Below are positions 1 through 7,692 of a stretch of 27,189 bases of DNA, piece after piece; position 1 is the stretch's first letter; each line of letters begins with the position of its first letter. The notes under the pieces are model-generated. The model ran no database searches. It was not told the DNA's origin and saw only the letters and a list, made by a program, of their open reading frames with translations. The DNA lies in the NCBI GenBank assembly GCA_944372315.1, contig CALVYX010000009.1:1-27189 (forward strand), written 5' to 3'. This DNA comes from an uncultured Bacilli bacterium. Lineage in GTDB: Bacteria > Bacillota_I > Bacilli_A > RF39 > UBA660. Position numbers and translations under genes: made by a program.

Positions 1-35
1 TAATACACCTTTTCGGAGAACTTGTAAATAATTTT

Positions 36-88
36 ATACGATTTTATTCGTATTTTTTATTGCAATTTAAATACGATTATGTTATTAT
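36..88 (+). promoter_or_regulatory. Repressor promoter with ATACGA operator half-sites
   Basis: TTGCAA (60-65) and TATTAT (83-88) are spaced by 17 bases, a good vegetative promoter for the repressor at 108. ATACGA occurs at 36-41, inverted at 48-53 (6-base gap) and again at 71-76 inside the promoter spacer. Three half-sites around the promoter of an HTH repressor gene suggest autoregulation. On the other strand, AAAGGTG near bases 7-13 looks like a ribosome binding site for a divergent leftward gene starting off the window. The operator role is inferred. Confidence 0.6.
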
Positions 89-107
89 AGGTATGAGGTG
101 GTAAGAA

Positions 108-770
108 ATGGGAAATGTAAATCAAAACGAAGAAGCTAAAATATTCGCTGATAACCTTTCCTATTATATGAAATTACATAAAGTAGATCGTGTTATGCTG
201 GCTAATGAGTTAGGATTCAAATATACTACTGTGTGTGATTGGTGTAATGGAAAAGTTGTTCCAAGAAAAAATAAAATAAAAGTATTAGCAAACTATTTTA
301 GTATTTCTGAAAGCGATCTAACATGGAGAGATAATTTACTTACTGATAAAAACATTAATAAAAAAAAAGAGATTCTTGTGTATAAAGATTTCCCTACTAA
401 GTTATCATTTGATAAAGAATCTGAAAGCAATTATCTATGGGAAGAAATTGAACTACCAACTCTTTATGGCGATCCTAATAATTACTTTGGATACATTATA
501 TTTGATGAAATTAATAACTACGGTAAGAAAGTATTTCCTGAAGATACAATTGTATTTAAGAAAAGTGATAGAATCACAAAGAAGAATACTTTTTATGTTA
601 TTAAGGCAAGTAAAGGAAAACCTATGATAGTTTATTTAACAGAAAGTGATAATAGTTATATCTTTATGCCTATTATTGAATATAACAAAATTAAACCTAT
701 AGTATGCTCTAAAGATGAGTTAAATGTAAAAATCATTGGAGTATCAAAATACTTAACAAGAAATCTATAA
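108..770 (+). CDS. Phage/ICE-type HTH repressor with S24-like C-terminal domain
   Basis: The 220-residue protein has an N-terminal XRE-type helix-turn-helix (about residues 15-65; the recognition helix lies around KYTTVCDWCNGK). The C-terminal half (about 105-215) has the spacing of a LexA/CI S24-like fold. Where such proteins carry a catalytic serine (the G-D-S-M region), this one reads YIIFDEINNYGKKVFPEDT, so self-cleavage looks unlikely. A GAGGTGG ribosome binding site lies 6 bases before the ATG. It sits next to an integrase on the same strand and behind a promoter with repeated ATACGA sites, as expected for the maintenance repressor of a prophage or integrative element. It probably represses a leftward operon off the window. 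The HTH call is firm; the S24-like call is by layout only. Confidence 0.75.
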   Translation: MGNVNQNEEAKIFADNLSYYMKLHKVDRVMLANELGFKYTTVCDWCNGKVVPRKNKIKVLANYFSISESDLTWRDNLLTDKNINKKKEILVYKDFPTKLSFDKESESNYLWEEIELPTLYGDPNNYFGYIIFDEINNYGKKVFPEDTIVFKKSDRITKKNTFYVIKASKGKPMIVYLTESDNSYIFMPIIEYNKIKPIVCSKDELNVKIIGVSKYLTRNL

Positions 771-799
771 AAAAAGACCTACTGCTCGAACAGTAAGTC
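769..799 (-). terminator. Leftward terminator-like hairpin between repressor and integrase
   Basis: GACCTACTG (776-784) pairs with CAGTAAGTC (791-799) with one mismatch and a 6-base loop. Read on the minus strand, the stem is followed by a run of seven T (769-775). The rightward strand has no T tract, so it would stop leftward transcription entering the repressor gene from the integrase side. The rest of the 771-932 gap holds a CCTGAAAGG/CTTTTCAGG inverted repeat (841-849 and about 887-895) and no ORF. Confidence 0.45.
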
Positions 800-932
800 A
801 AATGGATAACCACAAAAGTCTAGCAAACTTTAAAACAAATCCTGAAAGGATCGTTATAATTGGCTTCCAACTACATTATATCACTTTTCAGGTACTTACA
901 CAATAAAAGTATGAAAGGAAAGTGATTTTATT

Positions 933-2066
933 ATGCCTGTTTATAAATATAATAATCCTACTAAAGATGGTAGATGTTGGCTCTTTAGAGTTAATTATAA
1001 AGATTCATTAAACAATAATCGTAGATATACAAGCAAGAAATATGCAACTAAATTTGAAGCAAAGGAAGCTGAAAGAAAGTTTTTAAATGAATTAGATAAT
1101 AACTCTAATATCCCATCTAAAATGACCTTAGGTGATCTTTGGGATAAGTATCTTGAATTTCAATCTGATAAAGTTAGAATAAATACTCGTAGGAGCTACA
1201 TTTATACTCAAGAATCATTAAAGATATTATTTAATATTAAGTGTTCTGAATTCAATATAGCTCATTATGATAAATGGAAAGAATACATTGCTGGTATTGA
1301 TACTATGAAGACTGTTACTAAAAATGACAAACTTAAAGTATTAAAAGCATTTTTAAACTTTGGAGAGAAGCGATATGGCTATAACTTTCATCAGATACTA
1401 TTAAATATGGAAAGATTCAAGAATCCTGATGAATTAGTGAAAGAAAAGGCTTATTATGATATATCTGAATTTGATAAATTTCTAGCTTCCGAAGATGAAG
1501 ATAGATATAGGATCCTATGGGAAACATTGTATTATTGTGGTTTAAGAATTGGAGAAGCTAGAGGCTTGCAATGGAAAGATATTAATTGGGATAATAAAAC
1601 CTTATGGATCAATAAGCAAGTTCAAAGTATAGATAATTACTCTTCTTCTTACTATGTATGTAATTTAAAAACTGCTTCAAATAATAGAATATTAACTATG
1701 TGTGATGCTTTATATGAAGATTTAAAAAAGTATTACGATAATGTTTCTAAATATAAAAACTTTAATGATGATTTCTTTATATTTGGTAATGATAAAGGTC
1801 TTACTCCTCTAACATATAAACAAGCCCAACGAAGAAAAGGCGAAATAGCAAATAAAGCTGGTATTAAAGAAATAAGGTTGCATGATTTTAGACACAGCTG
1901 TGCTTCTTTCTTGGTTAATAACGGAGCTCCTGTTACTATGGTTTCTAAATATCTTGGACACTCTAATTCAAGTGAAACTTTAAACACTTATTCTCACTTA
2001 TTTAATACTACATCTTCTGAAGTAATTAATACGATCAATAGAGCTAGAAATACTGTTGAAAACTAG
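933..2066 (+). CDS. int: Tyrosine recombinase/integrase of an integrative element
   Basis: This 377-residue protein has the usual three-part phage/ICE integrase layout: an N-terminal arm-binding domain (about 1-50), a SAM-like core-binding domain (about 62-160) and a catalytic domain (about 170-370). The full catalytic set is visible: R205 (CGLRIGEARGL), K246, H317-x-x-R320 (HDFRHSCAS), H343 (YLGHSN) and the nucleophile Y353 (NTYSHLF). It should therefore be active. It lies downstream of the repressor on the same strand and ends inside its own terminator. Just beyond lie short direct repeats and an att-like hairpin, the usual place for attP/attR beside int. The element's body must lie to the left, outside the window. 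The exact ICE or prophage family cannot be assigned from this end alone. Confidence 0.93.
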   Translation: MPVYKYNNPTKDGRCWLFRVNYKDSLNNNRRYTSKKYATKFEAKEAERKFLNELDNNSNIPSKMTLGDLWDKYLEFQSDKVRINTRRSYIYTQESLKILFNIKCSEFNIAHYDKWKEYIAGIDTMKTVTKNDKLKVLKAFLNFGEKRYGYNFHQILLNMERFKNPDELVKEKAYYDISEFDKFLASEDEDRYRILWETLYYCGLRIGEARGLQWKDINWDNKTLWINKQVQSIDNYSSSYYVCNLKTASNNRILTMCDALYEDLKKYYDNVSKYKNFNDDFFIFGNDKGLTPLTYKQAQRRKGEIANKAGIKEIRLHDFRHSCASFLVNNGAPVTMVSKYLGHSNSSETLNTYSHLFNTTSSEVINTINRARNTVEN

Positions 2067-2076
2067 CTCTTTTTTG
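2041..2076 (+). terminator. Integrase terminator
   Basis: GAGCTAG (2041-2047) pairs perfectly with CTAGCTC (2063-2069), followed by a run of T at 2070-2075. The right arm includes the integrase stop codon. Confidence 0.8.
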
Positions 2077-2082
2077 TTAATA

Positions 2083-2169
2083 TGGCTCTACAAATGGCTC
2101 CAGAATATAAAATCATTGTTTTTAATAAAATGAAAAGACTTAGTTTACCCTTATTTTGCTAAGCCTTTT
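2083..2169. other. Attachment-like site A next to the integrase (putative attR)
   Basis: TGGCTCTA (2083-2090) and TGGCTCCA (2095-2102) form a direct-repeat pair with a 12-base period, as expected of integrase arm-binding sites. After 45 bases comes CCCTTATTTT (2148-2157), in the loop of a hairpin whose arms are AAAAGACTTAG (2133-2143) and CTAAGCCTTTT (2159-2169). The same three-part arrangement recurs at site B near secA. The 12-mer TGGCTCCAGAAT is identical in both (2095-2106 and 3889-3900). The hairpin could also work as a terminator in either direction. The crossover position is inferred. Confidence 0.5.
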
Positions 2170-2231
2170 TTAATTTCACTATAAATATTTGTCCACACCC
2201 AACTTGGCATCTATGTCATTTTTAAAGTGCC

Positions 2232-3302
2232 TTATGGTCCTATAAAAGTTATTAATTCGAATCCATTCTTTTTACCATTAATCATCATCTTTTCAAGATA
2301 GTCAGTAAATCTCTTATAAAAATTAGTAATCTCATCTACATATGGTTTTACCAATTCATTACATTCACTATTTTTGGGTATATTTCTGCTATCAACACGA
2401 GAATCTAAATATAAAACCCAGCTATAATTTTCTTTAATAAAATCCAACTTAGGATTATCATAATCATTTTTCAATAAAGTCATTATTTCCTTTAGCTCTT
2501 TAATTATCTCTTCTATGTTGTCGTATGTATAAAAATTGTTAGTTAAATACCATTCAAATTCATCGTTAGCATCACTTCTATTTTTGTTTTCAAGCAAATT
2601 AGAATTAAAATATTTTTTTAATAAAGGATATAAGAACGAATTTACATTCTCCTCTTCAATAGCAATTGCTTCATCCCACATTTCTTCTACATTATCAGTT
2701 GCATCTGTATCATCATTTACATTTATAACTCTAATTGGAAAAATGTTAAAATAAGAACTTCCACATCCACCCTCGATAATTCTTATCAGACTATTTCCAG
2801 CTTCAATTACTTCAATATTTTTTTCAAACCAATTATTGTCAGACACTTGATGTGATAAGTTAAAATCCCAAGATGGTAAAGATCCATCATCTTCTAATTC
2901 TATATATTTCTTTGGTTCTGATAAATCAATGCTATCAAATATATAATCATGTTGTTGATTATTAATATGTATTCTAACTCTATATGGTTGTGCATTAAAT
3001 TTAATTGATGTCATCAAATCATAATAAGATACATATTCGCCTATACTGAATAAATATGGATCAACAACTTTAATATTCTTTTCAAAGAATCTATCTTCAG
3101 TCATATTTAAATCCAAGTATGGATCATATTCTTTATAAAAAGTTTCACTTGCAGTTGTTGGAGTAACATAGTAAGTATTATATTTGGAGTTAAATTCAAA
3201 AAGCAATTCTCTATCTTTATCAACTGAAACTAAAACCTTATTTGGTTGTTTATTAGACTTTACCAATAGCATTAAATCGTAATAGGATATCATTTTTTCC
3301 AC
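2232..3302 (-). CDS. Island protein with two tandem ~77-residue repeats (unknown function)
   Basis: I chose the GTG start at 3302 because GAGGTG lies 6 bases upstream; an in-frame ATG 33 bases further upstream lacks such a site. The 356-residue product has two repeat units, about residues 5-81 and 91-167. Each starts with SYYDLM, has QP-x-(K/R)-V about 12 residues later and ends with (F/W)FEKNI(K/E)V(V/I)(D/E). The remainder (about 180-356) is acidic and probably helical. There is no signal peptide or membrane segment. Short phage proteins with a similar SYYDLM...FEKNI layout come to mind, but that is recollection and untested. It is the second gene of a two-gene operon between two att-like sites, so it is probably accessory cargo. 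Function unknown. Confidence 0.72.
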   Translation of the reverse strand: MEKMISYYDLMLLVKSNKQPNKVLVSVDKDRELLFEFNSKYNTYYVTPTTASETFYKEYDPYLDLNMTEDRFFEKNIKVVDPYLFSIGEYVSYYDLMTSIKFNAQPYRVRIHINNQQHDYIFDSIDLSEPKKYIELEDDGSLPSWDFNLSHQVSDNNWFEKNIEVIEAGNSLIRIIEGGCGSSYFNIFPIRVINVNDDTDATDNVEEMWDEAIAIEEENVNSFLYPLLKKYFNSNLLENKNRSDANDEFEWYLTNNFYTYDNIEEIIKELKEIMTLLKNDYDNPKLDFIKENYSWVLYLDSRVDSRNIPKNSECNELVKPYVDEITNFYKRFTDYLEKMMINGKKNGFELITFIGP

Positions 3303-3319
3303 TTTAATCACCTCATATT

Positions 3320-3778
3320 TTATAAGAAGAAACAACTTCTTGAAAAATATTCTTTTTGTTTATCTATTGCTTTTCTTAATTCTTCTATTTTTTTAACTAA
3401 TTCCTTTTCTCTTTTATCTAAATCGTGTTCATCATCGCAAAACCAGTTAATCCATTCTTGTAAATTATTATTAATATCATTATATAAATGCTCACAAAAC
3501 TCTATCATATTCATATGAATGATTTCATAATTAGATTCATTAGGATCTAAAATATCATCTTCATCTGATTCAACAAATAAATGCACATTCCAAAAGCTTA
3601 CTACACAAATTACTCTCCATGGTTCTAAAAAGCCACGAACTACAAATGGCTTTGTGTTCTTTAATCCATCTATTGCTGATTCTAACCAATCCATAGAAAC
3701 ATCTGTAAGGTAACTTAATTTATAAGATTCTTTCCCTAATTTAAAATCAGTCCATCCATTTTTAGGTTTACTCAACAT
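3320..3778 (-). CDS. Small island protein, unknown function (immunity-like possible)
   Basis: This 152-residue soluble protein is the first gene of the leftward island operon, 17 bases upstream of the repeat protein's GTG. Visible features are NGWTDFKLG near the N-terminus, a W-x-x-x-A-I-x-G-L helix (about 31-40), a strand-rich centre with VICVVSFWNVHLF, an acidic stretch (about 70-83) and a lysine/glutamate-rich C-terminal helix (about 120-145). I do not recognise the family. The size, fold pattern and place in a small mobile island would fit an immunity or antitoxin-type protein, but no partner toxin is evident. GGTGAT near the start is the ribosome binding site. Confidence 0.7.
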   Translation of the reverse strand: MLSKPKNGWTDFKLGKESYKLSYLTDVSMDWLESAIDGLKNTKPFVVRGFLEPWRVICVVSFWNVHLFVESDEDDILDPNESNYEIIHMNMIEFCEHLYNDINNNLQEWINWFCDDEHDLDKREKELVKKIEELRKAIDKQKEYFSRSCFFL

Positions 3779-3798
3779 AATATCACCAACCTATTACT

Positions 3799-3807
3799 AT
3801 TATACCA
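3799..3807 (-). promoter_or_regulatory. Extended -10 promoter of the island operon
   Basis: On the minus strand, TGG directly precedes TATAAT (3799-3804), an extended -10 element about 20 bases before the ATG at 3778. There is no clear -35 box. The rest of 3808-3888 is AT-rich with nothing else recognised. Confidence 0.55.
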
Positions 3808-3888
3808 TGAATATTTACCTTTTTTTAGCTAACCGTACTATATACTTTAAAACAAATAAAATAATATAGCCAAATATTTAAATCAAAG

Positions 3889-3980
3889 TGGCTCCAGAAT
3901 GGCTCCAGCCTCTATTTTGGGGCATTTTTTGATAAAAAGAAAAACTCGCGTTTTCCCTTATTTTATCGGGGTTGCGAGTT
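3889..3980. other. Attachment-like site B at the secA terminator (putative attR/attB side)
   Basis: TGGCTCCA occurs at 3889-3896 and 3900-3907 (11-base period). After 47 bases comes CCCTTATTTT (3955-3964) in the loop of the secA terminator hairpin. The block before the core (about 3925-3946) aligns with 2120-2140 of site A at roughly 19 of 22 positions. Because the rightmost part is the host secA end, this is the better candidate for the chromosomal integration point. Confidence 0.5.
3938..3980 (-). terminator. secA terminator
   Basis: On the minus strand AACTCGC pairs with GCGAGTT (plus-strand positions 3974-3980 and 3943-3949), with an inner CCC/GGG pairing and a T-rich tail ending near 3938. 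The left arm overlaps the secA stop codon. Confidence 0.7.
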
Positions 3981-6474
3981 ATTTGCCACAACATTGCTTA
4001 TATTTTTTTCCACTTCCACATGGACAAGGATCATTTCTACCAATTTTTTTGCTTTTTTTAGGTTGAGCTTTAATAGCATCTTTACCATCATTAGTTATTT
4101 TATCCTTCGCTACTTCTTTTCTTTCGATATTTTGCTTAATCTCTGATTTAACTAAGAAAATTGTAACATCCTTATCAATATTTTGTAACATATTATCAAA
4201 CATCTGATATCCTTCTACTGTATATGCACGAAGTGGATCATCATGACCATAACTTCTTAAGTGAATTCCCTCTCTCAAATGAGACATTGTATTAATATGT
4301 TCTGTCCAATATTTATCAATAATATTTAAAACTATTACTTTTTCAAATTCATCTGAAATTTCTTTTGGAACATTTTTTATCTTTTCTTCATATTCTTCTA
4401 CAATAATATTATAAATTATTTCAATAATATCATCTTCACTACGTCCTTCAAGATCTTTAAATTTTAATTCTTTCTTTAATAAATTTTCATTAGCAAACTC
4501 CACAATTTCTTTAATATCATCATCGGTTAATTTTCCTTCAGGATAAACATGAGACTTCACTAAATCCATAACATGATTATGAACAGCGTTTAAAACTGTA
4601 TCATGAATTGATTCATTATCTAATATTTCATTTCTTTTTGCATAAATGATTTCTCTTTGATTATTCATTACATCGTCATATTGCAACAATTGTTTACGAA
4701 TATCAAAATTATTACCCTCAACTCTTGATTGTGCTGTTGCGATCGCTTTTGAGAAAGTTTTTGATTTAATACATTGATCCTCAGTAAATCCTAATGTTTG
4801 CATCATCATTTTAATTCTATCACTACCAAATCTAACCATTAGATCATCTTCCATAGAAACATAGAATTGAGTGAATCCTGGATCTCCTTGACGTCCAGAA
4901 CGTCCTCTTAACTGATTATCAATACGGCGTGATTCATGTCTTTCAGTACCTAATACACACAATCCACCTAACTCTTTTACTTCATCGGTTAATTTAATGT
5001 CAGTACCACGTCCAGCCATGTTAGTAGCAATAGTTACCGCTTTCTTTTCACCAGCTTTAGCAATAATTTCAGCTTCTCTTGCATGGTTCTTAGCATTTAA
5101 TACTTCGTGAGGTATTTTCTTTTTCTTTAATAAATCACTAATCAATTCATTAGTTTCAATAGCAATAGTACCAACTAGAACAGGCTGTCCTAATTTATAT
5201 CTTCTTTCAATTTCATTTATTAATGCTTTGTATTTACCAACTTTAGTAGCATAAACAAGATCTGGTTCATCATCTCTTATTACTTCTTTATTAGTTGGTA
5301 TACAGATAACAAACATATTATAGATATTTCTAAATTCTTCTTCCTCTGTTTTAGCTGTTCCTGTCATACCAGATAGTTTTTTATACATTCTAAATAAATT
5401 CTGAAAAGTAATAGTAGCAAGAGTTTTAGTTTCTTGTTGAATCTTAACTCCTTCTTTAGCTTCAATAGCTTGGTGAAGTCCATCGCTAAAAGCACGGCCT
5501 TTCATTAAACGTCCTGTAAACTGATCGACAATTACTACTTGTCCATCTTGAACTACATAGTCAACATCATTTCTCATAGAATAATTAGCTTTTAATGCTT
5601 GATTAATATGATGAACTAAACTAGTTTGACTAATATCATATAAATTATCTACTTTAAAATATTGTTCGCCTTTTTTTACTCCATCCTCTGTAAGGCTAAC
5701 TGACTTTGTTTTTTCATCATAAATATAATCTTCTTCTCTTTTAAGACTTTTAACAAAACTATCAGCATCGGTATAAAGACGCGCGCTTTTCATCTCCCCA
5801 CCAGATATAATCAAAGGAGTTCTAGCTTCATCTATTAAAACTGAATCGACTTCATCGATAATAGCAAAATTAAGTCCCCTTTGAACCCTATTTTCGCTAC
5901 GAACAACCATATTATCGCGAAGATAATCAAAACCTAATTCATTATTTGTAGTATATAAAATATCACATTCATATTGTTCTTTTTTTTCTTTTGCACTTAA
6001 ACTTCTAAGGTTAGTACCTACTGTAAGCCCTAGAAATCTGTGAATATTTCCCATCCAATTAGCATCACGATCAGCTAAATATTCATTAACAGTAACGATA
6101 TGTACTCCATTACCAGTTAAAGCATTCAAATAGGCTGGCATAACACTAGTTAAGGTTTTACCTTCACCTGTTTTCATTTCAGCAATATTTCCAAAATGAA
6201 TTGCAATAGCACCTAACAACTGTACATAGTAAGGTTTTTCGCCAATTACCCTAAAACAAGCTTCTCTTGCTGTTGCATATGCTTCAACTAATATATCTTC
6301 AAGAGTTTCACCTTTATTTAATCTTCCTTTAAATTCATCTGTCTTAGCTTGTAATTCATAATCACTTAATTTTGTATATTCTTCATCTAACGCATCTATC
6401 TTATCAGCTAATGCAGAAAACTTTTTTAATTCTTTGTATTCATGATCGAATAAATTTCTAAATATGCCCATCAT
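3979..6474 (-). CDS. secA: Protein translocase ATPase SecA
   Basis: SecA is the ATPase motor that drives unfolded preproteins through SecYEG. The 831-residue length is typical of Firmicutes. Visible parts are the Walker A motif TGEGKT (102-107), the DEVD Walker B motif (207-210), [15 protein letters not shown], the second RecA domain with [11 protein letters not shown] and [16 protein letters not shown], and the C-terminal zinc-binding SEC-C motif with C817, C819, C828 and C829. GAGGAG precedes two adjacent ATGs; either could be used. It follows hpf, as in Bacillus. In Bacillus prfB comes next downstream, but here that place is taken by the mobile region inserted at the terminator. Confidence 0.98.
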   Translation of the reverse strand: MMGIFRNLFDHEYKELKKFSALADKIDALDEEYTKLSDYELQAKTDEFKGRLNKGETLEDILVEAYATAREACFRVIGEKPYYVQLLGAIAIHFGNIAEMKTGEGKTLTSVMPAYLNALTGNGVHIVTVNEYLADRDANWMGNIHRFLGLTVGTNLRSLSAKEKKEQYECDILYTTNNELGFDYLRDNMVVRSENRVQRGLNFAIIDEVDSVLIDEARTPLIISGGEMKSARLYTDADSFVKSLKREEDYIYDEKTKSVSLTEDGVKKGEQYFKVDNLYDISQTSLVHHINQALKANYSMRNDVDYVVQDGQVVIVDQFTGRLMKGRAFSDGLHQAIEAKEGVKIQQETKTLATITFQNLFRMYKKLSGMTGTAKTEEEEFRNIYNMFVICIPTNKEVIRDDEPDLVYATKVGKYKALINEIERRYKLGQPVLVGTIAIETNELISDLLKKKKIPHEVLNAKNHAREAEIIAKAGEKKAVTIATNMAGRGTDIKLTDEVKELGGLCVLGTERHESRRIDNQLRGRSGRQGDPGFTQFYVSMEDDLMVRFGSDRIKMMMQTLGFTEDQCIKSKTFSKAIATAQSRVEGNNFDIRKQLLQYDDVMNNQREIIYAKRNEILDNESIHDTVLNAVHNHVMDLVKSHVYPEGKLTDDDIKEIVEFANENLLKKELKFKDLEGRSEDDIIEIIYNIIVEEYEEKIKNVPKEISDEFEKVIVLNIIDKYWTEHINTMSHLREGIHLRSYGHDDPLRAYTVEGYQMFDNMLQNIDKDVTIFLVKSEIKQNIERKEVAKDKITNDGKDAIKAQPKKSKKIGRNDPCPCGSGKKYKQCCGK

Positions 6475-6494
6475 ACCATCTCCTCATATTGAAT

Positions 6495-6523
6495 ATTTTA
6501 CCAAAAAAACGTAAATAATACAA
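6495..6523 (-). promoter_or_regulatory. secA promoter
   Basis: On the minus strand TTGTAT (plus 6518-6523), a 17-base spacer and TAAAAT (plus 6495-6500) form a sigma-A type promoter ending about 20 bases before the secA start. It lies after the hpf terminator, so secA can be transcribed independently. Confidence 0.65.
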
Positions 6524-6595
6524 AGTTTTTATATAACAAAATAGCAAAAGTTATAATAATATATTATTTATACTTACCTAATTATATTTTTTAGA

Positions 6596-6625
6596 TAAAA
6601 AATACGCATAATTATTTATGCGTAT
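6596..6625 (-). terminator. hpf terminator
   Basis: A perfect 9-bp stem, ATACGCATA (6602-6610) and TATGCGTAT (6617-6625), has a 6-base loop and a T run on the minus strand. Confidence 0.88.
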
Positions 6626-6651
6626 AGTACGATTCAAATATTAAATTTTAA

Positions 6652-7191
6652 TTAATCTGATTCAATAATTCCATAATAGCCATCATTTCTTTTATAAACC
6701 AAAGCAGGTTTTAATGTTTCAGCATCTTTAAACAAATAAAATTGATGCCCTAATAATTCCATTTGAATGATAGCTTCTTCTTCACTCATTGGCTTTACTT
6801 CAATTTTCTTTCTCTTAACAATAGAGCCTTTTTCTTCATCATCTTCTTCTTTATAATCTTCTATATAATCGAATACTATTTCCTTTGCATTTTTTATTTT
6901 TTTAGATTGTAATTTAGTTTTATTTTTTCTTATTTGTCTTTCTATTTTATCAACTACAATATCAACTGCTGAATAGAAATCATCCTGAACCTCTTCAGCT
7001 CTTAAAATAAAACTTTTTAGTGGAATTGTAACTTCAACTTTTTGTTTGTAGTTTTGTACTTTAACTACAATGTTAGCTTTTACATTATCAGAATCATCAA
7101 GATATTTATTTAATCGTTCTAATTTTTCGTCTGCATAATCTTGCATTGCATCAGTAATCTTTATCTTATCTCCTCTTAATGTAATGTTCAT
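6652..7191 (-). CDS. hpf: Long-form ribosome hibernation-promoting factor
   Basis: HPF dimerises 70S ribosomes into inactive 100S particles in slow growth. The 179 residues match the long form: an N-terminal S30AE domain (about 1-100, starting MNITLRGDKIKITDAMQDYADEK style, with the basic K-x-x-R-Q-I-R-K-N-K-T-K segment near 87-100), an acidic linker (about 105-125) and the C-terminal dimerisation domain (about 125-179, containing MSEEEAIIQMELLGHQFYLF). A GGAGGAG ribosome binding site lies just upstream. It is directly upstream of secA as in Bacillus, but a strong terminator separates the two. An extended -10 (TGG then TAAAAT) lies before it, so stress or growth-phase control is possible but not shown. 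Confidence 0.96.
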   Translation of the reverse strand: MNITLRGDKIKITDAMQDYADEKLERLNKYLDDSDNVKANIVVKVQNYKQKVEVTIPLKSFILRAEEVQDDFYSAVDIVVDKIERQIRKNKTKLQSKKIKNAKEIVFDYIEDYKEEDDEEKGSIVKRKKIEVKPMSEEEAIIQMELLGHQFYLFKDAETLKPALVYKRNDGYYGIIESD

Positions 7192-7211
7192 AACATCTCC
7201 TCCTTAATTAT

Positions 7212-7220
7212 ATTTTACCA
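7212..7220 (-). promoter_or_regulatory. Extended -10 promoter of hpf
   Basis: On the minus strand TGG precedes TAAAAT (plus 7212-7217), close before the GGAGGAG ribosome binding site. No convincing -35 box is seen. Confidence 0.4.
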
Positions 7221-7275
7221 CATCAAAAAATATTAGGCTATATTTTTAAATAAAACAAAGATAAAATTTTTGTGA

Positions 7276-7298
7276 AAAAAAGTAGCATTGCTGCTACT
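7276..7298 (-). terminator. Cold-shock gene terminator
   Basis: AGTAGCA (7281-7287) and TGCTACT (7292-7298) form a perfect stem with a TTGC loop. The minus strand continues into seven T. Confidence 0.88.
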
Positions 7299-7302
7299 TT
7301 TA

Positions 7303-7572
7303 TTATTTAATTTCAGACGGTTCTTTGACAACTTTGACATCAAGTGCTTGATATCCTTTAGTTGTTTCTAGTAAATTAAATTCAACAAATTGACCTTCGG
7401 ATAGAGTTTTATATCCTTCTTGATTAATAGCTGAATAATGAACAAAGATATCTTCATTTTCAGTATAATCAATAAAGCCATATCCCTTTTCATTATTGAA
7501 CCACTTTACACGACCTCTCACTACATACACCTCGCCTTCCTCTTTATTCTTTTTACTGCCAATGTACTTCAT
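7303..7572 (-). CDS. Cold-shock domain protein (CspA family)
   Basis: A single OB-fold nucleic-acid-binding protein of the CspA family, an RNA chaperone. The RNA-binding motifs KGYGFI (RNP1) and DIFVHYSAI (RNP2) and the VKWFN signature are present. Two starts are credible. ATG at 7572 has GAGGGAG 7 bases upstream and gives 89 residues with a lysine-rich 17-residue extension. GTG at 7521 has GAGGTG 6 bases upstream and gives 72 residues, the size usual for Csp proteins. I list the ATG form but the short form may be the main product. A still longer ATG at 7614 has no good ribosome binding site. It is leftward, divergent from the agr genes, with its own terminator. Confidence 0.92.
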   Translation of the reverse strand: MKYIGSKKNKEEGEVYVVRGRVKWFNNEKGYGFIDYTENEDIFVHYSAINQEGYKTLSEGQFVEFNLLETTKGYQALDVKVVKEPSEIK

Positions 7573-7692
7573 AAGTGAGCTCCCTCTTTCCTTTGCGCAC
7601 TTAAATGATAACAAAATCTATCCTATTTTTTTAAAATTAGTCATTAAATGTTGCTTTTTATAGTTTTTATGATTTTTTGTGGTACTTATTTT

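Noticed and set aside
376..627. 83-codon ORF inside the repressor gene
   Set aside because: Out-of-frame shadow of the repressor; no start signal.
771..932. tRNA or small RNA gene between repressor and integrase
   Set aside because: The hairpin there has no cloverleaf, no anticodon arm and no rightward T tract; it fits a leftward terminator better.
2083..3907. CRISPR array from the repeated TGGCTCCA units
   Set aside because: Only four short 8-base units in two pairs 1.8 kb apart, with no regular spacers; integrase arm sites are a better explanation.
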